From the NCBI RefSeq assembly GCF_022662015.1, contig NZ_JAKMCM010000005.1, forward strand, positions 270,460-334,459: 64,000 bases of DNA, written 5' to 3'. How positions within the stretch are numbered: position 1 is the stretch's first letter; each line of letters starts with the position of its first letter. Source of the DNA: Aestuariivivens sediminicola. Lineage in GTDB: Bacteria; Bacteroidota; Bacteroidia; Flavobacteriales; Flavobacteriaceae. The position numbers and the translations under genes were made by a program. This document shows, piece by piece, positions 35,504-46,129 of this stretch. The notes beneath the pieces were generated by a model. It made no database searches, had not been told where the DNA came from, and was given only the letters and a program-made list of their open reading frames with translations.

Positions 35504-37309
35504 CTAGTCCTTGTTCTGAGTGACCTTTTGTCTCAGTCTTATAGCGTCCGCTGAGGCACCAGGATCAAACTCAAACACATGATTATCGTACTTGGCGTAT
35601 AACTCTTCATCAATGGTCATCTCTTTGCCTTCTCTTAGGATGTCCAATCGATACGCATCACCAACCTTCATTTTTTTTATGCTTGCCGTAAGATCACGGT
35701 AGGTTGACTGATTCAATGCCGTACCGTCAATATGGGTAATAATATCTCCAACAGTCACTTTGGTCCCCTGGTAGTCTGACGACAGGCTAACGACCTCGGG
35801 TTGGCCCTTGGTGTTGGGTCTTATAACCAGTCCCATGGTTGGCAATTGATCCGGATGCGGTCTTCTTTCATAATAGCGAATACCGAGAGGTGCCATTTCC
35901 GTTTCGAAATCGAAAGGCCTGTTGTTTTTAATATGATTGTCGATAAAATCAGAGATCTCCGGATAGGTCATTTCTACAAGTGTATCAAAGAAAGTGGCGT
36001 TGTCAAACGGATTGTCCTTTCCATATTTTTGAATTAATGCGAGATAGACCTCCCTTAAGCCTTGCTTCCCGTTTGAAAGTTGCAGCAATTTAATGTCCAG
36101 CATGGCTGCAGTGAGCGCACCCAACTGATAAATATTTCCGTATTGCTTATTTCCTTCATCGGTGGACCACTCATGACTTATTCGTGTGAGACTGTAATCG
36201 GCATTGTATTCCTGACTGTGATTGACCTTCTCTGACAGGTACTTGAGGTAGTCTTCCGCTGTCTTAATTCCGGACTTCACCTGCATGATGTAAGACACCC
36301 ATTCGGTTACGCCCTCGTAAAGCCAGACATGATGATCTTCGGAGACCGGTCTGGAATAATCAAAATGGGCCAGTACCTCACTGTGAAGGTGTAATGGACT
36401 TAGAATATGCATGAACTCATGGGCAATGACATTTTTTAACAAGGGCAAATATTGAGGCATATCGGGTAGTGCATAGGTTGAACTCAAGGCATGTTCCAAA
36501 GCCCCGCTGTTTCGAAATACAGGCATGGCCTGCATATCCTCATGAGAGGAGAAATACATCAGGAAGGTGTATCGCTTTACCGGGGAATACCCGATATAGG
36601 CATGGGCAGCGTGCAGTATGTCCGAGGCCTGCTCCAGAACCATGTCGGCAGATATGTTACCGGATGGCGAATGGACATAGGCTTCAACCTGAATATCTCC
36701 GACATCTGTGGAGGCATAGGACAATTGCCGTCCTATTAGAATGGGAGAATCTGTTAGATGATAATAGGATGCCACCTCATAATATCCGTCCTCACCAAGG
36801 TTCAATGCCGTACCAATGGTCTGAGATCCATTTAGCTCAAGTTTCAACTTAATCGGGCGATCCTTCAACCCCTTAAAATAGCCGAAAACACCGTGAGAAT
36901 TCAGAATCGTATAGTCCTCGCAGATCCCTGTTCCGCTCATGGGATATATGGGGTGATACTGTGTATCCATATCGAAGGTATCATCTATTTCATAGACAAT
37001 TTTAGAGACCTTAGCAGGTTCCAGGATTTCAAAATCATTGGTGGCGATTTTATTTGTTAGGAGTTCGTTCCCCAGCTCGTCGTAGACTTTAAACAATTTT
37101 ACAAAGCGTCCAAAATCCAATGGTTGATGCACACCGGGCGCATAGGATACAAAACTGAAAACAGCATCATTCTCAGATAATTGAGGTACTGTTACGGTAA
37201 CATTAAACGCATCGTTTTGCCTGGTAAGGTCAACTTCATAAACGATTGGGCCGTCCTGAGCAAACAGGCTCAGGGACCATAGGGATAGGATAAAGAGTCT
37301 AAGCATCAT
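35504..37309 (-). CDS. M61-type metallopeptidase with PDZ domain
   Basis: This 601-residue secreted protein has a signal peptide to about 17 (LWSLSLFAQ). An N-terminal beta-sandwich precedes the zinc site HEFMH near residue 296, and the third ligand Glu is probably in WLYEGVTEW. A PDZ domain follows near 500-580 (VGDIITHIDGTALNQ). This is the layout of the glycyl aminopeptidase (M61) family. It acts on peptides in the periplasm or at the surface. It lies 452 bp upstream of the PUL's last unit in the same direction and is separated from it by site D, so it is probably independent of the PUL. Confidence 0.92.
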   Translation of the reverse strand: MMLRLFILSLWSLSLFAQDGPIVYEVDLTRQNDAFNVTVTVPQLSENDAVFSFVSYAPGVHQPLDFGRFVKLFKVYDELGNELLTNKIATNDFEILEPAKVSKIVYEIDDTFDMDTQYHPIYPMSGTGICEDYTILNSHGVFGYFKGLKDRPIKLKLELNGSQTIGTALNLGEDGYYEVASYYHLTDSPILIGRQLSYASTDVGDIQVEAYVHSPSGNISADMVLEQASDILHAAHAYIGYSPVKRYTFLMYFSSHEDMQAMPVFRNSGALEHALSSTYALPDMPQYLPLLKNVIAHEFMHILSPLHLHSEVLAHFDYSRPVSEDHHVWLYEGVTEWVSYIMQVKSGIKTAEDYLKYLSEKVNHSQEYNADYSLTRISHEWSTDEGNKQYGNIYQLGALTAAMLDIKLLQLSNGKQGLREVYLALIQKYGKDNPFDNATFFDTLVEMTYPEISDFIDNHIKNNRPFDFETEMAPLGIRYYERRPHPDQLPTMGLVIRPNTKGQPEVVSLSSDYQGTKVTVGDIITHIDGTALNQSTYRDLTASIKKMKVGDAYRLDILREGKEMTIDEELYAKYDNHVFEFDPGASADAIRLRQKVTQNKD

Positions 37310-37895
37310 AATGTATTTCTTTTCTGTTCATGGTGAACTTGATTTTAACCAGAATTTATAAGATAAGGAAAAAAACAGGGATATACGCAGAGGGGAGCGA
37401 CTTCAGTAGATTACAATGATATGCTCTTGCTCCTGAGGTGTTCGGGTTTTTCCTTAAATTGTAAATCGATCATTGGTTTTGTGGTTCGTATAGATAAAAG
37501 ACGACACTGGAGCCGGAAACGTTACACGCATCTTTTGATTGGACATGGAAATGCCTTCACGGTCCTGTTGTTCGTTGAGACCCCCGGGATAATGAAATGG
37601 GTAAGGCCTTAAGAAACGGTTCATTAATGATCATGGCATGGTTTGGTTACCCCTCCGGATGGATCAATTTGTTCTAAGTACACGGATTAACTGATATCTC
37701 TCATGGGAGAATGATGCTGATAGTATTATATTTGTTTTTCAAAATAATAGGTCATCATGAAACGAACATTAAAAACTTTAAAAATTTCTTCACATAAGGG
37801 GATGTTTAAAATTTTTAATGTGAGAGCGTAGCGGTTGCACACGTTCTCAATTTTATATTTAATATGAAATCAAATAATTACTAAAATTTAAACGT
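37310..37895. other. Divergent intergenic region, 586 bp
   Basis: It lies between the M61 gene (minus) and a membrane protein gene (plus). No gene was recognised; a 63-codon frame at 37421-37612 has no convincing features. The right part holds the structured segment 37767-37850. Confidence 0.55.
37767..37850. repeat. AT-rich inverted repeat followed by a second hairpin
   Basis: CATTAAAAACTTTAAA (37767-37782) pairs with TTTAAAATTTTTAATG (37805-37820) with one mismatch and a 22-nt loop. Right after it, GAGAGCGT (about 37823-37830) can pair with ACGTTCTC (about 37842-37849) with one mismatch, followed by a T-rich stretch. It may be a leader structure or terminator for a transcript ending before 37896, or a remnant of a mobile repeat. 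Confidence 0.45.
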
Positions 37896-38291
37896 GTGAA
37901 AACGAATTTGAAATTCTGGTATTGGACGCCCCGTTTGCTCTGTATCCTGGCTATTTTATTTATAAGCTTATTTGCTTTGGATGCCTTTTCACCCGAATTG
38001 TCCTTCTGGCAACAGATTGGTGGATTTCTAATGCATCTCATACCCTCATTTATTTTAATTGCCCTGCTCATTCTGGCCTGGAAAAAGGAATTGATCGGGG
38101 GGATCGTATTTTTGATCATTGGTCTGTCCTTAAGCCCGATTGTGTTTTCACACAATTATAGAATGAACCATTCTATTTTTATGAGTCTGGGTATTATTTT
38201 TAGCATTACCATTCCTTTTGCTGTCGTTGGTATTCTTTTTATGATCAGTCATTTCAAGAGAAAAAAAGCAAGGAATAATCAACAAGATTAG
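37896..38291 (+). CDS. Small integral membrane protein
   Basis: This 131-residue protein, with a GTG or internal start possible but the ATG at 37896 used here, has four hydrophobic segments (about 10-30, 40-62, 68-85 and 92-120) and a basic C-terminus (HFKRKKARNNQQD). This matches the small four-helix membrane proteins of unknown function in Bacteroidota. The lipoprotein gene begins 6 bp after its stop, so the two are probably cotranscribed. No catalytic motif is visible. Confidence 0.75.
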   Translation: MKTNLKFWYWTPRLLCILAILFISLFALDAFSPELSFWQQIGGFLMHLIPSFILIALLILAWKKELIGGIVFLIIGLSLSPIVFSHNYRMNHSIFMSLGIIFSITIPFAVVGILFMISHFKRKKARNNQQD

Positions 38292-38297
38292 ATTAAA

Positions 38298-39176
38298 ATG
38301 TACCTCAGATATCAATTTGTATTCCTATTAAGCCTGCTTCTAATGGGCTGTGCATCCAGGCTAAACCGGAATGCCAAAACAGGGAAGCATGCGGAAAGGC
38401 ATCAATTGGTTCACAGCACGGAAACCGATGCTTCCTCTTCGCGTGCACGTGATGGGAATTCAGGAGGACCGGAAAGCAATCCACAGGCTTCAGGCCATTC
38501 AGGAGACGCGCTATCTGAGACCGATAATGTAATTGGTGAAGATTATGGATCATCACAGGTGACCCATAACAACGACTCAGAGCCCCTGGAAAATATGGTG
38601 CCTATAAGCCCGGTTGCCCAAAGGATGGTAGAGAATTATATAAACAGTGACAACAAGATGCCTGGAGGCCATTGCCTCAGGGTAAGTAAAAGGCGCTTCG
38701 ATAGAGCCTACCGGGAGGTCTATGGGCATTCGGTCTACAGGGATCTTCCCGAGCGGATTGCCACCCCCTATTACACGCCGAAAGAGGTATTCGATTTTCT
38801 TTATTATTCAGCCTCCGGCACCCATATCGGGTGGCAAAGCCTGCCCATAGAATATCGGGGCAGGGGCAATGCCGGTGCCATAGTCTATGCCGGTATGGGG
38901 ACTCTGGTGGACAGCCTGGGCATATGGGGCGGTCAGCTCCGTCCGGGTGCGATGCTACAGGTATGGCGCTACCGATCGGATTATGAGCTTGTGGTACAGG
39001 GGACAAACGATAAGGATTTTGATCCCTACGGGCACTCCTTCATTTTTATGGGCTACGTGCGTGATGAAAATAATGCCATTAAAGGCCTGCGCATAGCCGA
39101 TCAGGGATTTCAGAGCTATAGACCGCTAAACCCCAATGATTATGAGGTATGGTGGGGGGTCAACCTGAGTATTTAA
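38298..39176 (+). CDS. Lipoprotein, possible papain-like (NlpC/P60-type) hydrolase
   Basis: This 292-residue lipoprotein has its lipid Cys at 18 (LLLMGC). Residues 20-100 are a hydrophilic Ser/Asp/Asn-rich linker. The C-terminal domain has GGHCLRVSKRRFDRAY (Cys126 at the head of a helix), YGHSFIFMGYVRD (His246) and LRIADQG (Asp268). The order Cys on a helix N-terminus, then His on a strand, then a polar residue is that of papain-like CHAP and NlpC/P60 hydrolases, many of which cut peptidoglycan. This is inference from pattern only; no close family match is claimed. The next gene downstream has a similar Cys/His layout. Confidence 0.7.
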   Translation: MYLRYQFVFLLSLLLMGCASRLNRNAKTGKHAERHQLVHSTETDASSSRARDGNSGGPESNPQASGHSGDALSETDNVIGEDYGSSQVTHNNDSEPLENMVPISPVAQRMVENYINSDNKMPGGHCLRVSKRRFDRAYREVYGHSVYRDLPERIATPYYTPKEVFDFLYYSASGTHIGWQSLPIEYRGRGNAGAIVYAGMGTLVDSLGIWGGQLRPGAMLQVWRYRSDYELVVQGTNDKDFDPYGHSFIFMGYVRDENNAIKGLRIADQGFQSYRPLNPNDYEVWWGVNLSI

Positions 39177-39285
39177 TGGCATTACAGGCCCTGATTCCGT
39201 AAAATTTTAACAGTCCAGATGAAATTTGCCTTCAATTTTTGCGTTATGGAGATTGAAGAAAGAGATTCAACTATTATAAAGGACG

Positions 39286-40041
39286 ATGTTATTAGTTTCA
39301 CTTCTTTTGCTTTTTAGTTTCAATATGACCTGGCCTCCCACAATGGGAATGGTTCCGGAACATGGCATTGTGAAAGAAAGCGTTAAGGCTAAGGACGAAG
39401 CGCTAACCTCCTTTAGTAAGACGGATCCGAACGCCAGATCCTATGCCGCTACCAAGGCCGATATAGGGCTGCTTCGAACAGCGTTAAGTGAGGGACTCAG
39501 AACGGGCGACATTTCCTTTGACCATATAAAGGCGGTCTTCACCGATCACCTGGTGGATCGAATTATTCCACATTGGTATGGCACGCCCTGGAGTTTCGAA
39601 GGGCATACTGCGGTACCCAACCAGGGTAAGGTTGCCTGTGGGTATTTTATTTCGACCACCCTCCGCGACATGGGGATCCGGCTAAACCGCTATAAGCTGG
39701 CACAAAAATCGCCTATTGACGAGGCCCGGGTGATTAGCTGTGGGACGACCATTCACAGTGTTGATAAGGATAATCCTGAAGCAGCTATGGAGGCCATTGA
39801 CGGGCTGACATCGGAAGGCCTCTCTTTTATTGGTTTCGACAAGGGGCATGTGGGTTATTTGCTAAAACGCGACGGCCGCTTGTTTCTCATCCATTCCAAC
39901 TACTTTGCGCCGGGATTGGTGTGCATGGAACCTCTGGAAACCTCACGGGTTTTTAACAGCTTCACAAAATTTCATATCGTTGCGATCTCGAACAATGATC
40001 GCCTTCTACAACGCTGGCTGAACAGCACCATCGTGCTGTGA
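39286..40041 (+). CDS. Secreted protein, possible papain-like cysteine hydrolase
   Basis: This 251-residue protein has a hydrophobic N-terminus (LLVSLLLLFSFNM). WYGTPWSFEGH (97-107) precedes GKVACGYFISTTLRDMG (Cys118 at the start of a helix). FDKGHVGYLL gives His188, and FLIHSNY gives His203 and Asn205. This Cys...His...His/Asn order is papain-like, and the GTPW...ACGYF block is seen in hypothetical proteins of many Bacteroidota. The reaction is unknown; peptide or amide bond hydrolysis is the inference. It lies 109 bp after the lipoprotein gene and is followed by a strong terminator at 40165-40204. Confidence 0.75.
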   Translation: MLLVSLLLLFSFNMTWPPTMGMVPEHGIVKESVKAKDEALTSFSKTDPNARSYAATKADIGLLRTALSEGLRTGDISFDHIKAVFTDHLVDRIIPHWYGTPWSFEGHTAVPNQGKVACGYFISTTLRDMGIRLNRYKLAQKSPIDEARVISCGTTIHSVDKDNPEAAMEAIDGLTSEGLSFIGFDKGHVGYLLKRDGRLFLIHSNYFAPGLVCMEPLETSRVFNSFTKFHIVAISNNDRLLQRWLNSTIVL

Positions 40042-40164
40042 TCAGATAGTTCAAAACCATTTTAATGAATTTACAACGAGGCGCTTTAGGGCTGCCTAAA
40101 GACCTGCCTGGGGATTGCAAATTTCATGCGCATGGATTTGAGAAAACATCAGCATGAATCAAGG

Positions 40165-40204
40165 AAAACATGCGGAAGAAATGAACATTTCTTCCGCATG
40201 TTTT
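40165..40204 (+). terminator. Rho-independent terminator
   Basis: A 19-bp perfect stem, with arms 40165-40183 and 40186-40204 around 2 bases, ends in a run of six T (40201-40206). It is placed 123 bp after the stop of the 39286-40041 gene and would also work for the opposite strand. Confidence 0.85.
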
Positions 40205-40502
40205 TTAGGCCTTGTAAACACTGGGGTTTTCAATGGGTTCAACGGTACGCGTCTTGAAGTTACGTCGGCCTTACAAAGCAGATTAACCCGGCCAAGTGTA
40301 AAACAGTTACATTATCAATTTTTTTCCTTAACACTGAAGTCTATCCTTTCCACAACAGGAACCTTTAGAATACTGCGAATCAGTTTATAGGGGATTTTAA
40401 TCCTGTGGTCTATTATTTTAGGGCATTTTATACACTTTTATCTATTTTACTTTCCTGAACATTAAACCTGAACTTCTTTTGAGGGACTGGTTATTTTCAA
40501 AA

Positions 40503-40521
40503 AATACTCAAATTGAGTATT
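40503..40521. promoter_or_regulatory. 19-bp palindrome upstream of the surface-protein gene
   Basis: AATACTCAA-A-TTGAGTATT is a perfect inverted repeat with 9-bp arms around a single base. It lies 145 bp before the ATG at 40666. The odd-centred symmetry suits a dimeric DNA-binding protein. T-rich sequence follows it, so a weak terminator cannot be excluded. Confidence 0.45.
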
Positions 40522-40665
40522 GCATTTTTTTTCTGAAATTTTAATATTAGAAAAATTCAATTGTTTAATAATAAGGTCGATGCAGCCTATCTCATTTTAA
40601 CCCTTAATACCCTATTAGACCAAAGTAGCCAATTTTAGACCACTCTTCTTTTACACGAACCGCCA

Positions 40666-43600
40666 ATGCCATTGAAATACATTATCCTAAGTTTCACACT
40701 GTTTTTTTGTTTCATTTTAAGCTTAGATGCCCAGATCGCATTTGTTGAGGATACGACAGTGCCCTTCGATGACGTGTTTTATGGAGATTCGGCGTTTGGT
40801 GATGTTGATGGCGATGGTGATGCAGATGTTCTCATCACGGGTATCAATGCTTCGAGTGTTAGAAAAGCAGACTTATATTTAAATGATGGCGCAGGGAATT
40901 TTACCATTGATGCTACAGCACCTTTTTTAGGGGTACAACAAAGTTCTGTAAATTTTGCTGATGTTGACAGTGACGGGGACTTGGATGTTCTCATCGTTGG
41001 ATATAGTATACTTAATAGCTATATAGCGCATTTATACGAAAACGACGGCACCGGCACCTTTACTTTGGTAACGGGTACCCCATTTGTGGGTACCGCCCGC
41101 GGAGCCAGCGATTTTGCAGACATCGATGGTGATGGTGATTTGGATGTTATCATTACAGGCTATCCGGGTTCACCCAGTTACATCGCAAGGCTCTATGAGA
41201 ATGATGGTAACGGGGTGTTTAGCGAAGTTATGGGAACACCTTTTATAGGGGTCGACAGGAGCGATTGCCAATTTGCGGATATTGATGGTGATAATGATAT
41301 GGATATTCTGATAACCGGATATGTCACGTCTACTCAGAATGTAGCTTATTTGTATCAAAACGATGGCAGTGGGAATTACACATTTTTATCGAATTTGTCG
41401 GGAGTTCAAGAGGGTTCTGTTGACTTTGGCGATGTGGATAGTGACGGTGATCTGGACGCTTTGGTATTCGGTAATACAGGAGGACCTTTTGCAAACAACA
41501 TATATTTAAACGATGGTACGGGTCAATTTACATTGGATCCACAAAGTTCTGCTTTGACACCTGTCGACCAGGGCTCGGTACTGTTTATGGAGGCCGATGG
41601 AGATGGCAACTTAGATGTTATAATCACGGGTAGAGGTCCGTTGGCAACAATTTTTTCAAGTGATTGTAATGGCGTATTTACAGAAATATTAGGCCTGCCT
41701 TTTACGGATGTACTTCGTAGTGATGTGGCCCTCGCAGATGTCGAAGGTGATGGCGATTTGGATGTGTTGATAACAGGCAGTACGACAGGATTTGCTTCAG
41801 GGGCGCTAAGCAGTTTATATTTAAACGAATCCATACCCCAGGAACCAAGCGCTTTTATTACCACCTGGCAAACCACCACGGCCAATGAGTCGATTACAGT
41901 ACCCATATCCGGTGGTGCCACTACGAATTACAATGTGGATTGGGGCGATGGGACTGTTACCACCGGGGAAACAGGAAATGCCGTGCATACCTACGCAGCG
42001 GCGGATACCTATCAGGTGACGATCACCGGGAGTTTTCCAAGAATCGTTTTTGGTGGTTTGGGTCCCGGTTTAGCCGATAAAATAATTTCTATAGACCAGT
42101 GGGGCTGTAATCCGTGGGAAACCATGAGCAGTGCTTTCATGGGTTGCGGTAATCTGCTGGTGAATGCCACCGATACCCCTAACTTAAGTAATCTAACGAC
42201 GCTAAACAACATGTTTATGGCGGCAACGGCACTGGGTGCCGGTACCGGGAACTGGAATTGGGATACAAGCACGGTAACCAACATGCAGGCCATGTTCTGG
42301 AATGCTACCAATTTTAATAAGGACATCGGTTCATGGAATACGAGTAATGTGACCAATATGGCCATTATGTTTGCTGGTGCCGCAAGCTTCAATCAAGATA
42401 TAGGGCTTTGGGATACAGGCAATGTAACAACTATGTGGCAGACCTTTGCCAATGCCACCGCTTTCAATCAAAACATCGGGGCTTGGAATACGGGCAAGGT
42501 GACCACTATGAACAATACCTTTTCCCAAGCGTCCTCGTTTAATCAGGACATCGGTGGATGGGACACCAGCAGTGTGATCGATATGTACCAGATGTTTTCT
42601 TGGGCCTCAGCATTTAATCAAAACCTTAACCTTTGGGATGTCAGCAAGGTGACGAATATGGGTAGAATGTTTATCCATGCTGCAAACTTTAACGGTATTA
42701 TAGGTGCATGGAATACTGGCAATGTTACGGATATGAATGGGATGTTTTGGGGAGCAACAGTTTTTAATCAGGACATTGGTGCCTGGAATACTGCCAACGT
42801 AACCGCAATGGGAGGCATGTTTTATCTGGCCCGGGCATTTAACCAGGACATCGGGGCATGGGATGTGAGCAATGTAACGACGATGGCCTCCATGTTTGAA
42901 GGTGCTACTGCATTCGATCAGAATATTGGAGGCTGGAATGTGACCAGCCTGATCAATGCGATCAATATGTTCAGAGGGGCCCAGCTCTCTGTGGCCAACT
43001 ACGATAGTTTACTGATTGGCTGGAATGCGCAAACATTGAACCCCAATGTAACCTTTCATGGTGGTAACAGTCAGTATTGTGCCGGCGAAGCCGCCAGAGC
43101 TAATATGATAGCATCCGATGGATGGGGGATCACAGACGGTGGTTTTGCCGGTGGAACCCTTGATGATCTTGCGGATCAGACGGCGGTGGACAGTTTTACC
43201 TTTCCTGCCATAACCGGAACCAACCTGACGGGCTCCGCGGCCTACTATATCGACCCGGGAGGCACAGGAACCATGTATAACGTGGGAGACGTTATTAGCT
43301 ATACGGAATTTCCGGCCTATCCCGTGACATTATATATATATGACAGCGCCTATCTGGGCTGTAGTTCAGAACAGGACTTTTTACTGACCATCACCTGCAG
43401 CACACTCTGGTATGTCGATGCCGATGGGGATGGCTTTGGCGATGCGAACGACATGGGCATCAGCAGTTGTGCGCAACCCGTAGGCACGGTCGATAACAAT
43501 TTGGACTGTAACGATGCCAATGCCAGTATCAATTCAGGAGCCACTGAGCTCTGTGATGGTGTTGATAACGATTGTGACGGCGAGGTCGATGAAGGCTTTG

Positions 43601-46014
43601 CCGATACCGATGGCGATGGCACGCCGGATTGTCTTGATACCGAAACCTGCGATGGCCTGGACAATGACGGGGACGGTACGGTGGATGAAGGCTTTTCTGA
43701 TACCGATGGCGATGGTATTGCGGACTGCATGGATACCGAGGAATGTGACGGTGTGGACAATGATGGTGATGGTGTCGTTGATGAAGCCTTTCCCGATACG
43801 GATGGGGACGGCACTCCCGATTGCCTTGATTCGGAAACCTGTGACGGGGTGGATAATGACGGGGATGGTCTGATCGATGAGGGGTTCAGCGATACCGATG
43901 GTGATGGTATTGCCGACTGTGTGGATACCGAGGAGTGTGATGGTCTTGATAACGATGGGGATGGTCTGATCGATGAAGGGGTGACCACCACCTATTATGC
44001 TGATACCGATGGAGACGGCTTCGGTGATGCTAATACTGCGATAGAGGCTTGCACCGCACCTACGGGCTATGTAACTGATAATACCGACTGCGACGACAGT
44101 AATCCCGATGTGAATTCCGACGCAACAGAGATCTGTAACGGCATTGATGACGATTGCGACGGTCTGATAGACGATGCCGATCCGGACATCAGCGGGCAAA
44201 GTACCTGGTATCTGGACAGTGACGCTGATGGCTTTGGTGATCCGGCCAACAGTGTTTTGGCCTGTGACCAACCTACGGGTTATGTGGATGACAATACAGA
44301 CTGTGATGATACCAACGCAAATGTTTTCCCCGGGGCGACCGAAGTCTGTGATGGGGTAGACAATGACTGTAACGGCCAGATTGATGAATCCGGCGGCACG
44401 GTATGGTATGTCGATGCGGATGCGGATGGCTATGGGGACGTCAATGACACGGGAGTGACAAGCTGTACACAGCCCACCGGTACGGTGGATAACAATGGCG
44501 ACTGCGACGATACCAATGCCCTGGTGTATCCCGGGGCTCCTGAAATATGTAATGGCATTGATGACGATTGCGACGGTCTGATAGACGATGACGATCCGGA
44601 TATCAGCGGGCAAAGTACCTGGTATCTGGATAGCGATGCTGATGGTTTTGGTGACCCCGCCAGCAGCATGCTGTCCTGCAATCAACCCACAGGTTATGTT
44701 GCTGACAACACGGACTGTGATGACAGCAATGCGGCGATACATCCCGGTGCAGAAGAGCTATGTAACGGGATCGATGACGACTGTGACGGCCTGATAGATG
44801 ATGCCGACCCTGATATTGTCGATCAAAGCTTATGGTATCTGGACAGTGACGCTGACGGCTTTGGTGATCCGGCCAACAGTGTTTTAGCCTGTGACCCGCC
44901 GACAGGTTACGTTGCTGACAATACGGACTGTGATGATACCAACGCAAGCGTTTTCCCAGGGGCGACCGAAGTCTGTGATGGGGTAGACAATGACTGTAAC
45001 GGACAGGTCGATGAATCCGGCGGCACGGTATGGTATGTCGATGCGGATGCGGATGGCTATGGCGATGTGAACGATACGGGGGTGACAAGCTGTACACAGC
45101 CCACGGGTACGGTCGATAACAATGGCGACTGCGACGATACGAATGCCCTGGTGCATCCGGGGGCCGCTGAACTCTGCAATGGTATGGACGATAACTGCGA
45201 TGGGATTATCGAAGAACCCATGGTTCAGGACCTGGCTGATCAGGATGTGGTAGGAAGTTATACCCTGCCGGCCATAATGGGTGACTTTTTATCCGGCAAT
45301 GAAGCCTATTACACCGGCCCGGGAGGAACAGGGACTGCTTATACACAAGGGGATACCATTGCTTTTGACGACTTTCCAGCCTATCCGGTAACCCTTTATA
45401 TCTATGACAGCTATGCGTCTTCGGGCTGCTTCTCAGAGGAAAGCTTTGAGCTGATTATTATTGAGCTACTAGGCTGTACCACGCTAAATGGCCCGTTTGA
45501 TGGCGATTCCGATGTGTTTATAGACACGGATTTGACCTGGAATGCGGTGCCGGATGCCACGGGCTATGTCCTCTCTGTGGGGACCAGTCCCGGAAACACC
45601 GATATTTTAAATGCACTTGATGTTGGCAATGTGCTGCGTTATGATTTGCCTGAGGACTTACCTTACGACCAGGAGCTATTTGTAAGCATTGTACCCTATA
45701 ACGACAGGCAAATAGCCATGGGGTGTCCGGAGTACTATTTTACCACGGAGGGCGTCCAAACACCACCGCGTTTTTTTACGCCTAATAACGACGGTTTCAA
45801 CGATACCTGGGTGGTGCCGGATCGTTTCAATGAAATTTCCGCAATTCAGATATTCGACAGGTACGGAAAATTGTTGAAGCAATTGTTCAATCTCCAGTTG
45901 GGTTGGGATGGCACTTACAAAAATGCCCCATTACCTGAAAGCGATTACTGGTATGTTATTCAATATCATGATGGCCGTGTTTTAAGAGGGCATTTCAGTC
46001 TGGTTAGACAATAA
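40666..46014 (+). CDS. Very large composite surface protein with T9SS type B tag
   Basis: This 1782-residue protein has a signal peptide to about 22 ([10 protein letters not shown]). Residues about 25-385 are VCBS/FG-GAP-like repeats ([14 protein letters not shown]). About 393-455 form a PKD-like domain ([12 protein letters not shown]). About 470-780 are BspA/DUF285-type repeats of 20-odd residues ([20 protein letters not shown]). About 910-1520 are MopE-like Asp/Cys-rich units ([16 protein letters not shown]) that probably bind calcium. Two copies of a domain (LADQ...[13 protein letters not shown]) flank that block. The end ([13 protein letters not shown] to the C-terminus) is the gliding-motility-type T9SS sorting domain. 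It is probably a surface adhesin. A 627-bp near-duplication lies within the MopE-like block. Confidence 0.93.
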   Translation: MPLKYIILSFTLFFCFILSLDAQIAFVEDTTVPFDDVFYGDSAFGDVDGDGDADVLITGINASSVRKADLYLNDGAGNFTIDATAPFLGVQQSSVNFADVDSDGDLDVLIVGYSILNSYIAHLYENDGTGTFTLVTGTPFVGTARGASDFADIDGDGDLDVIITGYPGSPSYIARLYENDGNGVFSEVMGTPFIGVDRSDCQFADIDGDNDMDILITGYVTSTQNVAYLYQNDGSGNYTFLSNLSGVQEGSVDFGDVDSDGDLDALVFGNTGGPFANNIYLNDGTGQFTLDPQSSALTPVDQGSVLFMEADGDGNLDVIITGRGPLATIFSSDCNGVFTEILGLPFTDVLRSDVALADVEGDGDLDVLITGSTTGFASGALSSLYLNESIPQEPSAFITTWQTTTANESITVPISGGATTNYNVDWGDGTVTTGETGNAVHTYAAADTYQVTITGSFPRIVFGGLGPGLADKIISIDQWGCNPWETMSSAFMGCGNLLVNATDTPNLSNLTTLNNMFMAATALGAGTGNWNWDTSTVTNMQAMFWNATNFNKDIGSWNTSNVTNMAIMFAGAASFNQDIGLWDTGNVTTMWQTFANATAFNQNIGAWNTGKVTTMNNTFSQASSFNQDIGGWDTSSVIDMYQMFSWASAFNQNLNLWDVSKVTNMGRMFIHAANFNGIIGAWNTGNVTDMNGMFWGATVFNQDIGAWNTANVTAMGGMFYLARAFNQDIGAWDVSNVTTMASMFEGATAFDQNIGGWNVTSLINAINMFRGAQLSVANYDSLLIGWNAQTLNPNVTFHGGNSQYCAGEAARANMIASDGWGITDGGFAGGTLDDLADQTAVDSFTFPAITGTNLTGSAAYYIDPGGTGTMYNVGDVISYTEFPAYPVTLYIYDSAYLGCSSEQDFLLTITCSTLWYVDADGDGFGDANDMGISSCAQPVGTVDNNLDCNDANASINSGATELCDGVDNDCDGEVDEGFADTDGDGTPDCLDTETCDGLDNDGDGTVDEGFSDTDGDGIADCMDTEECDGVDNDGDGVVDEAFPDTDGDGTPDCLDSETCDGVDNDGDGLIDEGFSDTDGDGIADCVDTEECDGLDNDGDGLIDEGVTTTYYADTDGDGFGDANTAIEACTAPTGYVTDNTDCDDSNPDVNSDATEICNGIDDDCDGLIDDADPDISGQSTWYLDSDADGFGDPANSVLACDQPTGYVDDNTDCDDTNANVFPGATEVCDGVDNDCNGQIDESGGTVWYVDADADGYGDVNDTGVTSCTQPTGTVDNNGDCDDTNALVYPGAPEICNGIDDDCDGLIDDDDPDISGQSTWYLDSDADGFGDPASSMLSCNQPTGYVADNTDCDDSNAAIHPGAEELCNGIDDDCDGLIDDADPDIVDQSLWYLDSDADGFGDPANSVLACDPPTGYVADNTDCDDTNASVFPGATEVCDGVDNDCNGQVDESGGTVWYVDADADGYGDVNDTGVTSCTQPTGTVDNNGDCDDTNALVHPGAAELCNGMDDNCDGIIEEPMVQDLADQDVVGSYTLPAIMGDFLSGNEAYYTGPGGTGTAYTQGDTIAFDDFPAYPVTLYIYDSYASSGCFSEESFELIIIELLGCTTLNGPFDGDSDVFIDTDLTWNAVPDATGYVLSVGTSPGNTDILNALDVGNVLRYDLPEDLPYDQELFVSIVPYNDRQIAMGCPEYYFTTEGVQTPPRFFTPNNDGFNDTWVVPDRFNEISAIQIFDRYGKLLKQLFNLQLGWDGTYKNAPLPESDYWYVIQYHDGRVLRGHFSLVRQ
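44311..45160 (+). repeat. 627-bp near-tandem duplication inside the surface-protein gene
   Basis: The DNA from about 44208 recurs from about 44835 with few changes, for example ACCAACGCAA at 44311 and 44938 (period 627 bp, 209 codons). Both copies encode the same order of Asp-rich units, so the number of units has grown by recent duplication and could vary between strains. Shorter copies of the same motif unit (about 414 bp apart) are also present. Confidence 0.7.
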
Positions 46015-46129
46015 GATCAGGTATCATTTCTGTGCAATAAGGGCTGAATTCTCCGAATAAAGATTTATCTTGATAGCAACTTATGCGAAGTGCTGCATGT
46101 GCAGCGCATCGTACAGATAGAGTTTCAGT

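Larger units (their letters stand above)
40042..40665. other. Intergenic region, 624 bp
   Basis: It contains the strong terminator (40165-40204), then about 300 bp with no gene, then a 19-bp palindrome (40503-40521) and AT-rich DNA leading to the large surface-protein gene. A frame over the terminator (40154-40390) is not coding. Confidence 0.6.

Noticed and set aside
37516..37525. Single GTTACA upstream of the M61 gene as a further regulon site
   Set aside because: No second copy at 21 bp and no -7 box at the fixed distance.
40154..40390. 78-codon frame after the papain-like gene
   Set aside because: It starts inside the perfect terminator hairpin (40165-40204) and shows no protein features.
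43534..44742. 402-codon open frame on the minus strand within the surface-protein gene
   Set aside because: It is a shadow of the Asp/Gly-rich repeats: the repeated codons give a stop-free antisense frame with monotonous Ile/Val/Thr content. It has no start context or signal.
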